A DNA stretch of 64,000 nucleotides from Symbiodinium natans (taxonomy: Eukaryota > Sar > Dinophyceae > Suessiales > Symbiodiniaceae), in NCBI GenBank assembly GCA_905221605.1, contig CAJNDS010000368.1, positions 1 through 64,000 on the forward strand. The letters run 5' to 3'. A program made the position numbers and the translations under genes. Shown here piece by piece: positions 12,108 through 22,748 of the stretch (within the stretch, counting starts at the first letter, position 1; the number at the start of each line of letters is the position of its first letter). The notes beneath the pieces were generated by a model, which worked only from the letters and a program-made list of their open reading frames with translations, made no database searches and had not been told where the DNA came from.

Positions 12108-12555
12108 CGCATTAGGCCTCTTAAACTGCTGCCCAAATCCTCCACCGAAGGCCCAGCAGGTATTAAGCCTCTTAGACGTCTTAAACTGCTGCCCGAACCC
12201 TCCACAAAAGGCCCAGCGAGTATTCGGCCTCTTAAACTGCTGCCTAAATCCTCCACAGAAGGCCCAGAAGTATTACGCCTTTTAAACTGCTGCCCAAACC
12301 CTCCACAAAGGCCCAGCAAGTATTAGGCCTCTTAAACTGCTGCCTAAACCCTCCGCAGAAGGCCCAGCAAGTGTTACGCCTTTTAAACTGCTGCCCAAAC
12401 CCTCCAAAAAAGGCCCAGCAAGTATTAGGCCTCTTAAACTGCTGCCTAAACCCTCCGCAGAAGGCCCAGCAAGTATTACGCCTCTTAAATTGCTGCCCAA
12501 AGGCCAAGCAAGTATTAGGCCTCTTAAACTGCTGCCTAAACCCTCCACAGAGGGG
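12108..12555 (+). repeat. 51-bp minisatellite (copy A)
   Basis: About nine tandem units of ~51 bp with the pattern ttaaactgctgcc.aaaccctcc, then ..agaaggcccag and caagtattaggcctc. As 51 is a multiple of three, each frame stays open and gives repetitive peptides on both strands. I do not regard these as genes. An oppositely oriented array of the same family lies at 19129-19512. Confidence 0.9.
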
Positions 12556-12790
12556 GGGGCTTGGTTGCGGCTTCAGGGGGGAGCTTTAGGGGGGCTTTAA
12601 GGGGGCTTAAAAAGAAGGGCTTAAAGGGGGGCCTTTAAGCCCCAAAAAACGGGGGGGCCTTAGAGGGGGGGCTTTAAGGGGGGCTTAAAGGGGGGCTTAA
12701 AGGGGTTTTAAAGGAAGGGGGGCTTAAGGGGGGCTTAAAGGGGGGTTTAAGCCCCCCTTTGCCCAAGGGGGGGGGGGGCCCATTCTCGGG
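12556..12790. repeat. Second G-rich CTTAA tract
   Basis: Same style as 11107-11402: G-runs with cttaa and ttaaag spacers, ending in a run of more than ten G near 12770. The two G-rich tracts bracket the 120-bp and 51-bp arrays. Confidence 0.85.
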
Positions 12791-12813
12791 GGGGGCCTTG
12801 GGTCTTGCCCTGA

Positions 12814-13604
12814 TTGGAGTTGTCCCCCCCCCAGGTGCTTTTGGATCTTCGCCAATCCTGGATGTCGTTCTTGCTTCGGATCAAGTTGCCATTACGATTG
12901 CGAGATTTTGTGCGTTCAGGGGGTGAAGGTTCATTGTTCACCTATGAGGAAATTGCTGAACTTCGAGCAAGTGGACGATGGGCAGCCGTATTGCTTACAT
13001 GGCTTACATGCGTTACAAACATTAAGTTTGCTGATTATGGACAAGGACACTTCGCTTTTTCCTTGCTTGATTGAAGGAGTTCCCACTGGATTCGACAAGA
13101 ATATTCCCAAAAGCAACGTTTTTGCGCCACGAGAGTCGGATTCCACTATTGATGCTGAGCTTTTGCTTTGCGAGGGCAATTGGTCATCTGCTGAAGCTAA
13201 CCCAGATTTGCTTAGACAGCTGGTGGCTAAGGAAGTGGAAGCTGGGCATTTGGTCCCAGTTTTGTCCGGGCTTGCTTTCCTCTTCGAGGTCTGCCGCGCG
13301 AGCTGGCTGCTTGCACCATTGATGTCAAATCAGCGCACAAGACAATGCGAGTCAAGCGTGCTGACCAAGGGCTACTCGGTGTGCAGTGTGATGGTCAGCA
13401 TTATTTTTATCGCGTCTGCCCGTTCGGGGCGTGCTTTTCAGCACTTTGGTGGGCCCGCCTTGGGTCCTTCTTCGTGCGAGTTCTACATCTTTTGATTGTC
13501 ATACGGCGCTCTCTGATGCTGTGTGTGGACGATTTCTTCGTCACCCAGGATGCTTCTACGTTGGACGCCGCAGCATCTCTCATCCTTGCTTTTTGTGTAT
13601 CAAC
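12814..13604 (+). pseudogene. Decayed reverse transcriptase fragment
   Basis: Two frames together read as part of a retroelement polymerase. The 12908-13330 frame has GVPTGFDKNIPKSNVFAP and an acidic stretch followed by LLRQLVAKEVEAGHLVPV, typical of the region upstream of the RT core. The next frame, entered near 13314, has TIDVKSAHKTMRVK, then YFYRVCPFGACFSA.WW, and LCVDDFFV, a VDD catalytic box. The middle of the palm domain is missing and the frame shifts. The 3' end is cut where an inverted array monomer begins near 13605. I infer a relic of a dinoflagellate DIRS-like or Ty3-like element; the family assignment rests on motif pattern only. Confidence 0.65.
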
Positions 13605-15141
13605 GTCCCCGCAACCCCTCTAGCCCGGACGAACCCTGGCTGCCTCTCTTCTTTCATGTAAAAAGAATTTTAAGCCGCAGCTGGCTCCAAGTCCTCTTCA
13701 TTCTCACTCTATTCCAAACATCACGACGGACCTCGAAGGGGCTGATCCTGCACAAGCTATTCTTGCTGCCGCAAGTTTTAATTTCAGACTTCTCGACGGG
13801 CCTCAAATAAGGCATCCTGAGCTTTCAAAGATTTCGACGGGCATCAGAAAGTCCTGAGAAGCCCTCTGCGTGACATTGCAAGCTGATGTTGGTCTCCAGC
13901 GGGCAAGCAAACAAAATCGCGCCCTGTTCAACTGGAGGCCTGGAAGCCTTCAGCAAAGTCTGAGGCTCGAAGATGACGTTGCGTGTAAGCCAAGTGAACG
14001 CTCCCAGCCATTTAAACCTCAACACGCACTTCAATGGAGAAGACGAACTGACGTTCACAAGGCTTTCGCTGGCATCGGCCTTTCCCTTTAGGTGCATGGC
14101 AACTTAAGTTCCGGGCCGGCGCAACACGCTTAAATACCTCCGCCGTCCAAAACCCAAGCCCCAAAAGTCCTCATTCTGCAATGTCTAGCAGGCGACTCTG
14201 CGCAACCACAGAACACGTTGAAGCCACGTTGGTCAACTTCCCAGAGTTTGAAGCGTGACTCCTTTCCACAGGAAAAACCAACAAAGACCTGCAGCTCAGC
14301 GCCAGGACGAAGCCCAAGTTACGGGGCTGTCGGGCGACCCCACTTTCAGGCCCGCAAAACACAAGCAATTCTGGCTTCGCCAAGACGGGCCCAGTTCTGC
14401 CTCACTGCAACAGTACAAAGACGCGCGTGCAACTGCTTCGGACAAGCCCCGTGGGCAGGGGCGCAGCCAACGAGATCCGGTTGCACGGGCACATTCGGGG
14501 CAAAAAACGGGCCGTCTTGGGGCCCCAAAAATAGGGCCGCGAAATGGACCCAGTTCCTGTAATACCATTTGAAATTAAATTTGGGGGTTGTGAAACCGCG
14601 ACCCCAAACTTGGGGCCACCTGGCGGCCCCAATTTTGGAGCCGCGAATTCTTCTATTGTTAGGCTTATTCATCTCGCGCTTTCAGTCGGGGCCCACAGAC
14701 AAGCGCTCAAAGCGGAAACCTGAGAACCACGACCTCTGCAGGCAGCTTTCTTCTGGTGGAAGAGATCAACATGAGAGAAACGTGCACAGGGGAGGCCCAC
14801 GCACGCGAAGCCAGAATTGTTGAGATTTTTCGATCCCCAGATTTGGAGCCGCGCAAACTGGCAACTTTTGCCAACATGTGTACGTGAGGCCTCCCGAGGC
14901 ACTCATGGGGTTTCTAGGCCTTCCGAGGCCTCCCGAGGCCTTACTCATGGGGTTTCGAACCCTGGCTGCCTCTCTTCTTTCATGTAAAAAGAATTTTAGC
15001 CGCAGCTGGCTCCAAGTCCTCTTCATTCTCACTCTATTCCAAACATCACGACGGACCTCAAAGGGGCTGATCCTGCACAAGCTATTCTTGCTGCCGCAAG
15101 TTTTAATTTCAGACTTCTCGACGGGCCTCAAATAAGGCATC
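13605..15141 (-). repeat. Inverted copy of the 1.5 kb array monomer
   Basis: The reverse complement matches the array from the tail of one unit, through one unit body, to the first ~90 bases of the next. It carries the unit-3 deletion (cccacggggc, and gcagaactgggcccg) and the short-unit-4 start (catgaaagaagagag, ggggttgcggggac). A few bases are of the unit-5 type (gacggcgg, gaggacttttgg), so it is a mosaic. A deletion near 14957 removes about 130 bases of the head of the second unit. It lies about 2.7 kb from the direct array and forms a large imperfect inverted repeat with it. Confidence 0.9.
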
Positions 15142-17164
15142 CGCCCCCAACATCGGGAAGGCCAGTGCCCGGTCTCTTTTCCTGGGATTGCTTTGGCCTT
15201 GCAAGAGAATGGGGATTTTACTTTGCAAGCTAAGCTTCTAGCTTCCAGTTCATCATTTGCAGCGTCTGAGCCTGTACCCGAAACATTATTTTACCGAACT
15301 CCGACCTCGTCAGGGCTGTGTGGGCTCAGGAAACCAAGCTCCCCTGTTTGGGTGAGCATGATCGTGATCCGTTCCGGAGTTCCAGCTTGGGGATGTCATC
15401 AGACATGCCAAGGTGCGTTGTCTCAAGCCCAGTAATCTTTTGCTTTACTAAGAACAAAGACCATGTTGCTTTATGGCTTTGCCTCAGCAGCTACACGCTT
15501 TGAAATTTACTGGCGTTGCTGGCTTAACTGACGCAGCGGCTGTTTCCGGTGGCTGAAGTCGAAGACCACCCCTGTCTTTAAGCATGGCGACCAAAGCTGA
15601 TGCTAAAGCAGCTTCCAAAAAGAAAGACATAATTCCAACAATGGGAAAAAGCAGCAAAGCTAAAGCAAAGCCCAATTCCACGCAACACTTGTAGCTAAGC
15701 ATAAGTCCGCAAAACTTAGCTAATTGACAAGTAAAGCGAAGCGTAGCGTTGCAAAACATAAGTGAAGCTACTTTGCCAGCAGAAAAGAAGAGAGAAGCAC
15801 AGGTGGCCCAAACGCCCGCCCGATATAAGCAAGAGAGAGCTTCTGCACGGGCAAAAACGGGCGCGCAAGCAAGCACTGCCACCACTTCCCAATAACCGGA
15901 TGCCTGCCATGCACGGCGCACCACCAAAAAAAAGATGCAACATTTCCTGAAGCTATGTGTAGGGTTGTCTTTGAGCAGCTTTTAAAGGTTGTGTCTGCTT
16001 TGCAGCCGTTTTTCTTTGGTGCTGGGCCCTCTGCTTGCAGATTCAGACATAAGAAACAGCGCCCTCTACTCTTAAAACCGCCGACTTGCCAAATTTCTGT
16101 GTTTTTTGGTGCGATCTCTCCAAGACAAGCGCACCTTGAAACACCATTTTTTCCAATTTTTATTTAAATTATTTCTGCGAAATTTGCAAAAATCCGATTT
16201 CCAGGATACCGCAATTTTAAGCCAAGAATTCAGGGTGGAACGCAAAGATCCAGCCGTAGGCAACAAACTACTCGAGCCGCTGCTGGTTTGTCTTTTTGTC
16301 TTAGCTGCAGGAATGGTTGTTGGCCACCTTACCCACAGCCCTACAAGACTTACGCTCAAGCCCTGCACACTTCTCACTTTTGCATGCAAGCTCCGGTAAA
16401 TAAAGCCAACGTCCAAACAACGTTTCAACAAAGCCAACGTCCAAACAACGTGAAACGCAGTTAAAACTGGTCAACCTTTGGTGCTTTAAGAAACACTGGA
16501 AACACTTTCTAGGCTCTAAAAGCTCAACCTACTCTCTGCTCCAGAAACACTGGAAAACACTTTCCACGCTCTTTCTGCCAAGAATACCTACTTTTTACAC
16601 TACTTTGCAAGCAAGTTCTCTGGTAGGAAAAACTTAAAAAACGCTGGCAGTCCAAGGTGTACATAGAACCTGGTCTTTCACTTCCCTTCTGGCATTAAGG
16701 CTGTTACCGGCCCGTTAATTGTGGGGGTAGCACTTGCGCTTGCCCGCAGGCTGACTGTTGCAAAGTGACGGACCCCGGAGTTAGTACAAGGCGGTAGCAA
16801 GTTGTCGTTGCTCAAGAGAAGGGTGTGGTCTAAAGCCCCTGGCAAAAGCTTCACCCTTTAAGGACTCCAAGAAGGGAAAGGGCAACAAAAGAACAAGGCA
16901 AAGAAAAGGAACAGAAAGGCAAGTGTAGTTCAGCAAAGGCACAAAAATGGAGCAACTGCCAACAAGTCTGAATTCCAGAGTGCTTAGGCGAAAGCCAAGG
17001 CAAAAAGGAAGTTTCAAGAAGAAGATTGAAAGGCACGGCATGTAGAAGTTTCCATTCTGGCATCCCGGAGGGTTCATAAGAAGTTGACGCAAGTCTGTCC
17101 ATTGCGTCAGGCTACTGTGCCAACCTAGGTTTCCGCTTGGCAGCCTCCGTCCAGATGTTTAAGG
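15142..17164. other. No recognised gene
   Basis: About 2 kb of lower-GC sequence with short ORFs on both strands (for example 15484-15927 minus, 16072-16437 minus), none with a motif I recognise. Small local duplications are visible: caaagccaacgtccaaacaacg occurs twice at about 16404-16450, and agaaacactggaaa.cactttc twice near 16490-16565. The start (15193-15435) might continue the decayed RT of 12814-13604 beyond the inverted monomer, but I could not convince myself. Confidence 0.6.
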
Positions 17165-17405
17165 CAATAAGAAGGCCTGCAAGGTTGCGGTTCTTAGGTT
17201 TCCACTTTGATTGTGAATGGGCCTCAAGTAAAAGTGCAAGATAAACCTAAAATAGAAGAATTTGCGGCTTCCAAACTGGAGCTGCCAGGTGGCCCCAAGA
17301 TTGGGGTTGCGGTTTCACAACCCCCAAATTTAATTTCGAACGGCGGAGGTTTAAGCGTGTTGCGTTGGCCCGGAACTTAAGTTGCCATGCACTTGAAGGG
17401 AAAGC
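17165..17405 (+). repeat. Diverged array-monomer relic, left part
   Basis: Matches the middle of the 1.5 kb monomer with many differences: gaagaatt.gcggct, gccaggtggccccaag, ggtttcacaacccccaaattt, then gtttaagcgtgttgcg and cggaacttaagttgccatgcac. The match stops at gggaaag. Confidence 0.85.
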
Positions 17406-18026
17406 TCAGACAGGCAAGAAGCCCAGCAAGAACATAGAAGCTAAAAATCCATCAGAACCCTTCCACCCAGATTCCAGTTCTCTGTTAATTCTTGATTTCT
17501 CTGATTTTTAAATGATAAAGACAAGAAACAAAACAAGAAAAAAGGTGAAATTGTTTCCTCATTCAGACTGGTTCTTTGCTCTTATTGTTTTGATGTGATT
17601 TCGAGCAATGAAAACAATAAAAACACTTGGATTAAGAAGAGAGCTCTGAACAATTGAGTTACAGACAATTGCGAAAATGCTCAACAAAAGTGCTTGGATG
17701 GTGTTCTGGCAAACAATGCTTATGCTCAGAAAGGTGTCTAGAGGCGCAGGAAAGACCGAGCAACACAGCAAACAAAATAACACCACACAAGAAGCGAAGC
17801 AAAAAAGTCGAATCCCACAGGAAAATGCCCCTTGCAGAACACGAAGAGGTTGAGTAGACCAGTAATGGCAGAATTTGTGCTCTATTGAAAGAGCCAGTGC
17901 TTGTTTGAAGTTTTGCAGGGTGTTAAATTGCGCACATTGGTTTTTCTGTGCCTCCACGTCGCTGTCGAAGCTTTGACTGCAAGAAGCCCTCTTACACGGC
18001 CCACGAGAGAGCCCTGCAAAAAAAGA
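17406..18026. other. ~620-bp segment inserted into the monomer relic
   Basis: The monomer match breaks after gggaaag at 17405 and resumes with gtcgatgccagc near 18030, precisely the next monomer bases. The interior is AT-richer than its surroundings and has no recognised protein. The 165-aa minus ORF (17559-18056) and the 92-aa plus ORF (17901-18179) cross the insertion edges and look fortuitous. Confidence 0.7.
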
Positions 18027-18162
18027 AGGCTGGACCGTAAAAGTCGATGCCAGCAAAAGCCTTGTAAACGTCAGTTCGTCTTTTCCATCAAGTCTCAGAC
18101 TTTGCTGGCTCCAGTTGAACAGGGCGCGATTTTGTTTGCTTGCCCGCTAAGACCAACATCTT
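18027..18162 (+). repeat. Diverged array-monomer relic, right part
   Basis: Continues the monomer: gccagc.aaagccttgt.aacgtc, agttcgtctt.tccat, then tctcagactttgctg and ccagttgaacagggcgcg, up to gaccaacatc. An internal loss joins ccat to caagtctcag. It ends in a T10-12 run. Confidence 0.85.
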
Positions 18163-18246
18163 TTTTTTTTTTGGACTGACGCCTCTTTACTACATCAGTA
18201 GCGCAGTAGGCCGGTCTTGTTGGGCTCGACATAAAAGGTGAAACGG

Positions 18247-18345
18247 AGCCAAACTGTACAAGCCAGCGAGCGAAAAAGAAGTCGTGACTACAAAGAAGCA
18301 ACCGCTAGCGCAGAGGCCCTTATTGCAAGACAACTTATCGCAAGA
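18247..18345 (+). repeat. Dispersed repeat shared in inverse with ~39.71-39.78 kb
   Basis: gagccaaactgtacaagcc, then caaagaagcaaccgctagcg and cagaggc.cttattgcaaga recur as the reverse complement at about 39709-39779. This copy has an extra ~18 bases in the middle (agcgaaaaagaagtcgtg region). Confidence 0.8.
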
Positions 18346-19128
18346 CCAGCGAGGTGAGACCAATGCAAACAAGAACCTACCGGCACCAATCACTCAGCTG
18401 CCCGTCACCCAAAGCAATGCTGCGCCACGTCTGGTACAGACATTAAGCGAAAGTATGGGTAGGCCGTAAGGCAAGGAACCTCCGTCACCTAAACTGCTCA
18501 ACGCGTCCGGAGAGACAGTCCCCACACAAGCGCCAGGGCCGTAGCAATAGCACTCAGGACTCTTTTTCGGGTTGGCAAGGAAGTTGCAAGCACACTGAAA
18601 ACAGGCACAATGCACACAGAGCGCCGAGCGGGGGCTGGCAAGGGGCTGGTGTGGCTGCACGGGGCTGCCGTCGGCGCTGTGTGAATCCGGGCGTCCTCAC
18701 ATAGCGATTAGGGGAATACCCTATTTGGAGGCTCCTTGTGTTTGCGCCGAAAGTTTTGAGGCTCGACCTCATGGCCATAGGGCGGGCCTGAAGCGCTGCT
18801 TGCAAGAGGCCAAATTCTTACAGCCCCGCGCAGCGGCCGATTTTTGAGACGGCACAAGAGCCCCAAAGGCTGCTGGCTGGCACTTGGCGCATGTGCTTCC
18901 CAGGTACCGGGAGCCTATCGGCTTGGCATAGCCTGGTGCAGTTTAAGGCCCCGAAGGCTGCTTAACGGTCTGCAGCCAACCGCACGTCAAGTGTGAGAGT
19001 CAAGGGGCTTTAAAACTTGGAGCCCCGCGCAGCGGCCGATTTTTTTTTTTTGGAGAGCACTTCAAGCAAGTTTACCCCGTGACTACACCTGATGCGGGAC
19101 CCACAGCAAAGTGCTAGGCCTATTCACT
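18346..19128. other. No recognised gene; repeated GC box
   Basis: No ORF with a recognisable domain. The block agccccgcgcagcggccgat followed by a T-run occurs twice, near 18822 and 19020, in a GC-rich setting. Confidence 0.6.
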
Positions 19129-19512
19129 TCTGGGCCTGCTGGAGAAGGTTGAAGCAGCAGTTCTTCACATCCCTTCTGGGCCTGCTGGCGAAGGCTCCGG
19201 CAGCCGTTTGCGGGGCCTCATCACTTCTGGGCCTTCTGGAGAAGTTTTAGGCAGCAGTTTGAGAGGTCTACTCACTGCTGGGCCTTCCGGAGAAGTTTTA
19301 GGCAGCCGTTTGAAAGGCCTAATCACTGCTGAGCCTTCCAGGGAAGGTTGAGGCAGCAGTTTGAAAAGCCTAATCACTTCTGGGCCTTCAGGCACTGTTG
19401 GGACAGCAGTTTGAGAGGCCTAATCATTTCTGGGCCTTCAGAAGATGTTTGAGGCATCAGTTTGAGAGGTCTACCCCACTGCTGGGCCTTTAGGAAAATT
19501 TTTAGGCAGCGC
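19129..19512 (-). repeat. 51-bp minisatellite (copy B, inverted)
   Basis: About seven tandem units, for example ctgggccttctggagaagtt then ttaggcagcagtttgagagg then tctactcactg (51 bases). The reverse complement reads ctcaaactgctgcctaaaac...agaaggcccag, the same family as 12108-12555. Similar but not identical units imply old divergence. Confidence 0.88.
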
Positions 19513-20081
19513 CGACCGACTGGATTCACCCTTTGGAGTTTACAAAGTTATTAAAGGACAGGTGCAGGAAACCCGCCACCCAATCACCGCACGCCAATGT
19601 CAGTATTATACTACCGGTCGTCCCCTAAAGGGTGAAGGACGCAAGAGATGTTTTTCTGCTTCTGGCAAGGACCTCTGTCAACCGGAGCGCCGAAGCCTGC
19701 CATACGAATCAATGTCGCTGACCGTCTAAGAAGCACTTCGCGCCTTCAGGCAGTGCACCTCAGTGTGATCGAGCAAGTCTCTTGCTTTGGCCAATTGATG
19801 TTGCTCTGGAGGACCTTGCGAGACAGTATGGGAGCACATGCGAGGAGAGACCATGGCAGTTGTCAAACCACGCCAGGCATTTGTGCGTTGCCTCTACGCA
19901 GGAGATGTTTCATGACTTACCATGCATTTAGGTACTTGCTGCCAGTGCTGTTACCCTCTCGTTTTCTTGTCTCAAGATTTTCCGAGAACCTGTGAAACCC
20001 ATGCCATGGCATTACATGCTGCAGCTCTCGATCACATGCGTGAAGATTTGACGGAGTAAGCAGGTTCTGGAGGATTTTGGC
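19513..20081. other. No recognised gene
   Basis: Contains one 115-aa plus ORF (19648-19995) with no motif I recognise. This is the last stretch before the ORFs I tentatively attach to the DIRS-like retroelement. I could not identify its 5' terminus here. Confidence 0.5.
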
Positions 20082-20546
20082 ATGCTTGACCCCAACAGAT
20101 TTGGATTCACGGAGAAGCAGTGGCAGGCCAGACTTGCCAGGCTCGTCGATCGCGCCCACCATAGAGCTCAACGATATGGCACACCTGAAGCTCTCGTCAG
20201 CCTTGCTTTGCAGGACCTAAAAGGTGAACTCCTCCAGGCCTTCTTACATTTGTATGTTGAAGATCCAAATCCTCCTCATCATCTTCCTTGGTCTGCAGTC
20301 ACGGCCACAGTGTGGCCTCAGCATGAAACCACAGATGCCGCACCCCCATGGACTGAACAAGTGCGTAGAGCGAATGGTGAGGTCGAATCTTTTGTTCACC
20401 AGGAGTTTTCTCTAGATATTTCCAGTCCCGGGTCAAGCGCCACAGGGACGCACGATCCGAATGCGTGCATCAGCGAGAGTGTTACGGAAAACCACAGCCT
20501 CTGGCGTCTACAAGCGAATCCAGGTGGCTGCATTGACATTGATTGA
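20082..20546 (+). CDS. Hypothetical protein, 154 aa
   Basis: Open from ATG to TGA with a fairly balanced composition. The first ~60 residues look helical and basic (a QWQARLARLVDRAHHRAQR stretch), followed by a Pro/His-rich segment. No family recognised. It could be a 5' ORF of the retroelement downstream or an isolated exon. It lies about 440 bp upstream of the decayed ORF at 20989, on the same strand. Confidence 0.35.
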   Translation: MLDPNRFGFTEKQWQARLARLVDRAHHRAQRYGTPEALVSLALQDLKGELLQAFLHLYVEDPNPPHHLPWSAVTATVWPQHETTDAAPPWTEQVRRANGEVESFVHQEFSLDISSPGSSATGTHDPNACISESVTENHSLWRLQANPGGCIDID

Positions 20547-20836
20547 TGTATTGCAGAACTGAAAACAAGGTGGAGTGTGCTTGCTGCTGCATTGTCGGTA
20601 GGACTATCAAGGTGCCGCCCCCTCAGTGTCCAGCGTTGGCATCTCGCAAGGGATATCTGAGGGTTGACCGTAGGTCCAGTCCTTACACTCATGAAGGATG
20701 GGAGCATTTGCATGTTGAGAACTGAGTGTGACTAGGGATTGGTTGACAGTGCACCAGAATCTTGTCATCTGTGCAGGAGAACAGCACTGGATTGCTCGGC
20801 CCCTGGCTAGAGTTTGTGCAATAGACTCATGATGTC

Positions 20837-20921
20837 GACAAAGGTCGACCATCTAGGGAAGGCCTCTTACAGAGAGAGAACCACATCAATAGGGCAGAGG
20901 CCCCAGTCCAAAGGGACTTAG
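20837..20921 (+). repeat. ~85-bp imperfect direct repeat, copy 1
   Basis: Pattern gacaa.ggtcg, ctcttacagagagagaacc, acatcaatagggc, then gaggccccagtccaaaggga. It matches 21066-21150 (gacaagggtcgg, ...aaaaagagagtgg, cacatcaagagggcg, aaggccccagtccgaaagga). The second copy is coding in the 20989 ORF. This first copy is interrupted by a stop in the corresponding frame. Confidence 0.75.
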
Positions 20922-20988
20922 CGAGCCACTGACGAATGAGAAGGAAAAGTAAACGACAACAGACTCTGACAGTCAAAGTCTTGTTGCA

Positions 20989-22516
20989 TTGACCTGTGCT
21001 CAGCTCAGCATGTTTCAGTCGTATTTCCCTCGGCTCGAGCGTTCCACAGGGAACCAACAGGATCGACAAGGGTCGGATCTCAGGGCAAAGGCCCTTAAAA
21101 AGAGAGTGGCACATCAAGAGGGCGAAGGCCCCAGTCCGAAAGGACTCAAGAATCATGTGGCCTATATGATGCCATTTGGGTACGGACCCAATGTGCCAGC
21201 CCCCAGTCAACCAAAAGAAAGCAGAAGGGGGAGGCGACGCAGGAGCAGCAGCTCCAGCGACGAGCCGAGGAGGCGTCGCCTCAAGAAGCCGAAGAGGTCG
21301 AAGAGACCATGACAGGGGAAGCCCCTCCCAGGCCTCGTCTTCCGTGGCACAAGGGATGATTCAGGTGGATGTCAATCATTACACCGCCCTGGTGACCCAA
21401 GCGGCGCAGGCCCAAGCTGCGGCACAGGCCATGGCAGCGGTCACGGCCCCCCCGCACACTGCGGCACTGCCAGTGTCCTATGGCTCTAAGGGTCAGAGCC
21501 AGTGGACGGCCAAGGATTCGTGGCAGTCTGACAAGTGGAAAGGCCAATCCTGGAAGCAGGGTGACTGGCAGCAGAAGAACAGATGGCCACAGAAGAAAGG
21601 GGGCGGAGATAAAGAGAAGTGGCCAAAGGGGTGGAACAAATGGGAGCGCGATGAGAAAGCCCCGGGAGAAGGTCAGGCGGCAACGCCTGGGATCCCCCTG
21701 CTTTTGGCCTCGACCGACCCCTTGGACCTGCCGGATGCAGAAGAGGCCACGGAGGAGGACCTGTCCCGCCAGGCCCAGCGGGACGTTGAAAGAGAAGACC
21801 AAGCCTACGCGGCATATCGAGCGGGCCCACCTCTCGGCGGATCGTCCCCCGAGTGCCAGGGAATTGGTCCAGATGGGGCGGCTCAAAGACTTTTGGAGCA
21901 TGACCTGGACCCAGGCGCGCGGAGAGATCTCGGCAGACTCAGTGGAAGCCTGCAAAAAGGCCCTGAACGAGGTCGCCATCTCCATGCCCGACCAGACCTT
22001 CCACAGGCTTGCAGCAGTGCTTGCAGCCTTCTTGGATGGAGGAAATGCGTGCCATGCGCACCCGCATGCCAGGAGCAGAAGGGATCATCGTGTCTACCAT
22101 GATCACCGGCCCCAGTTACACCAAGTGTGAAGATCATCGGCATGACCTGGTCATGGCCCACGGCACCGGCTTTGTCCACGCGGTGGGCATCGGGCTTCAC
22201 GGAGAGGTGTGCCCGAATGACTCAAGCCGGACGACTACCCAAGTTTTGGGTTCAGTGGAAGGGGGTCGCTGGAGGCGCCAGATCCTGCCACCATCGAGGC
22301 GGCCTTTCAAAAAACGGCCGCCCATTCCAAAGGCCAACAGGGAGTCATTTTCGTGTACCAGGGCGAGCTGGAGAAGCCCACCCACACAACCGAAGGTGGG
22401 GTGGCGGTCATGATGGCGGCCGTCAAAGACGTGGGCTCCGCGCGCAGCGGACAACACATCATCCTCCATCCCAAGCACGCAATTTTGCGTGCCATTGGCT
22501 GCACGTGGCCGGCCTA
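20989..22516 (+). pseudogene. Frameshifted retroelement 5' ORF
   Basis: No single frame is open, but successive frames give protein-like segments. First comes an Arg/Ser-rich basic stretch (to about 21310). Then an Ala/Gln-rich helix leads into repeated W-K/G-Q motifs such as SDKWKGQSWKQGDWQQKNRW (21480-21660). Next is a helical stretch in another frame (about 21815-22050; ARELVQMGRLKDFWS, ALNEVAISMPDQTFHRLAAV). Then GAEGIIVSTMITGPSYTK (about 22070-22125) and VHAVGIGLHGEV. The last frame ends in QHIILHPKHAILRAIGCTWP and a stop near 22516. At least four frame changes are needed. I infer a decayed nucleic-acid-binding ORF of a retroelement; whether it belongs to the element encoding the recombinase below is uncertain. 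Confidence 0.5.
21066..21150 (+). repeat. ~85-bp imperfect direct repeat, copy 2
   Basis: Partner of 20837-20921. It encodes the segment RVAHQEGEGPSPKGLKNH of the decayed ORF. The 230-base spacing suggests a local duplication at the 5' end of that ORF. Confidence 0.75.
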
Positions 22517-22748
22517 GATGCAGAGCCCCAGATCTTGGGCGCCAACGAGGGGTTTGTTTCCAGCCATGACAAGATCTGGCTGTCTAACAGTTTTGAAGCC
22601 AGGTGCGACAGATGTGTGGAAAATAAGAGGTTGGAGTCAGCCTTTGCATGTCACCTCCCCACCCCTCTGACAGTTGCAGATCTCCAGACTCAGTGCAGGT
22701 TCAGCTCATGCGGCTTGCATAATTGTGTATTTTGAGTTGGCTTGCAGC

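Noticed and set aside
12244-12548. Minus-strand Gly/Leu-rich repeat ORFs at 12.2-12.5 kb
   Set aside because: They are frames of the 51-bp minisatellite, which stay open because 51 is divisible by three.
22674-22748. Upstream ATG at 22674 as the recombinase start
   Set aside because: The residues before 22749 are unlike the acidic N-terminus, and the sequence overlaps the decayed region. Not excluded.
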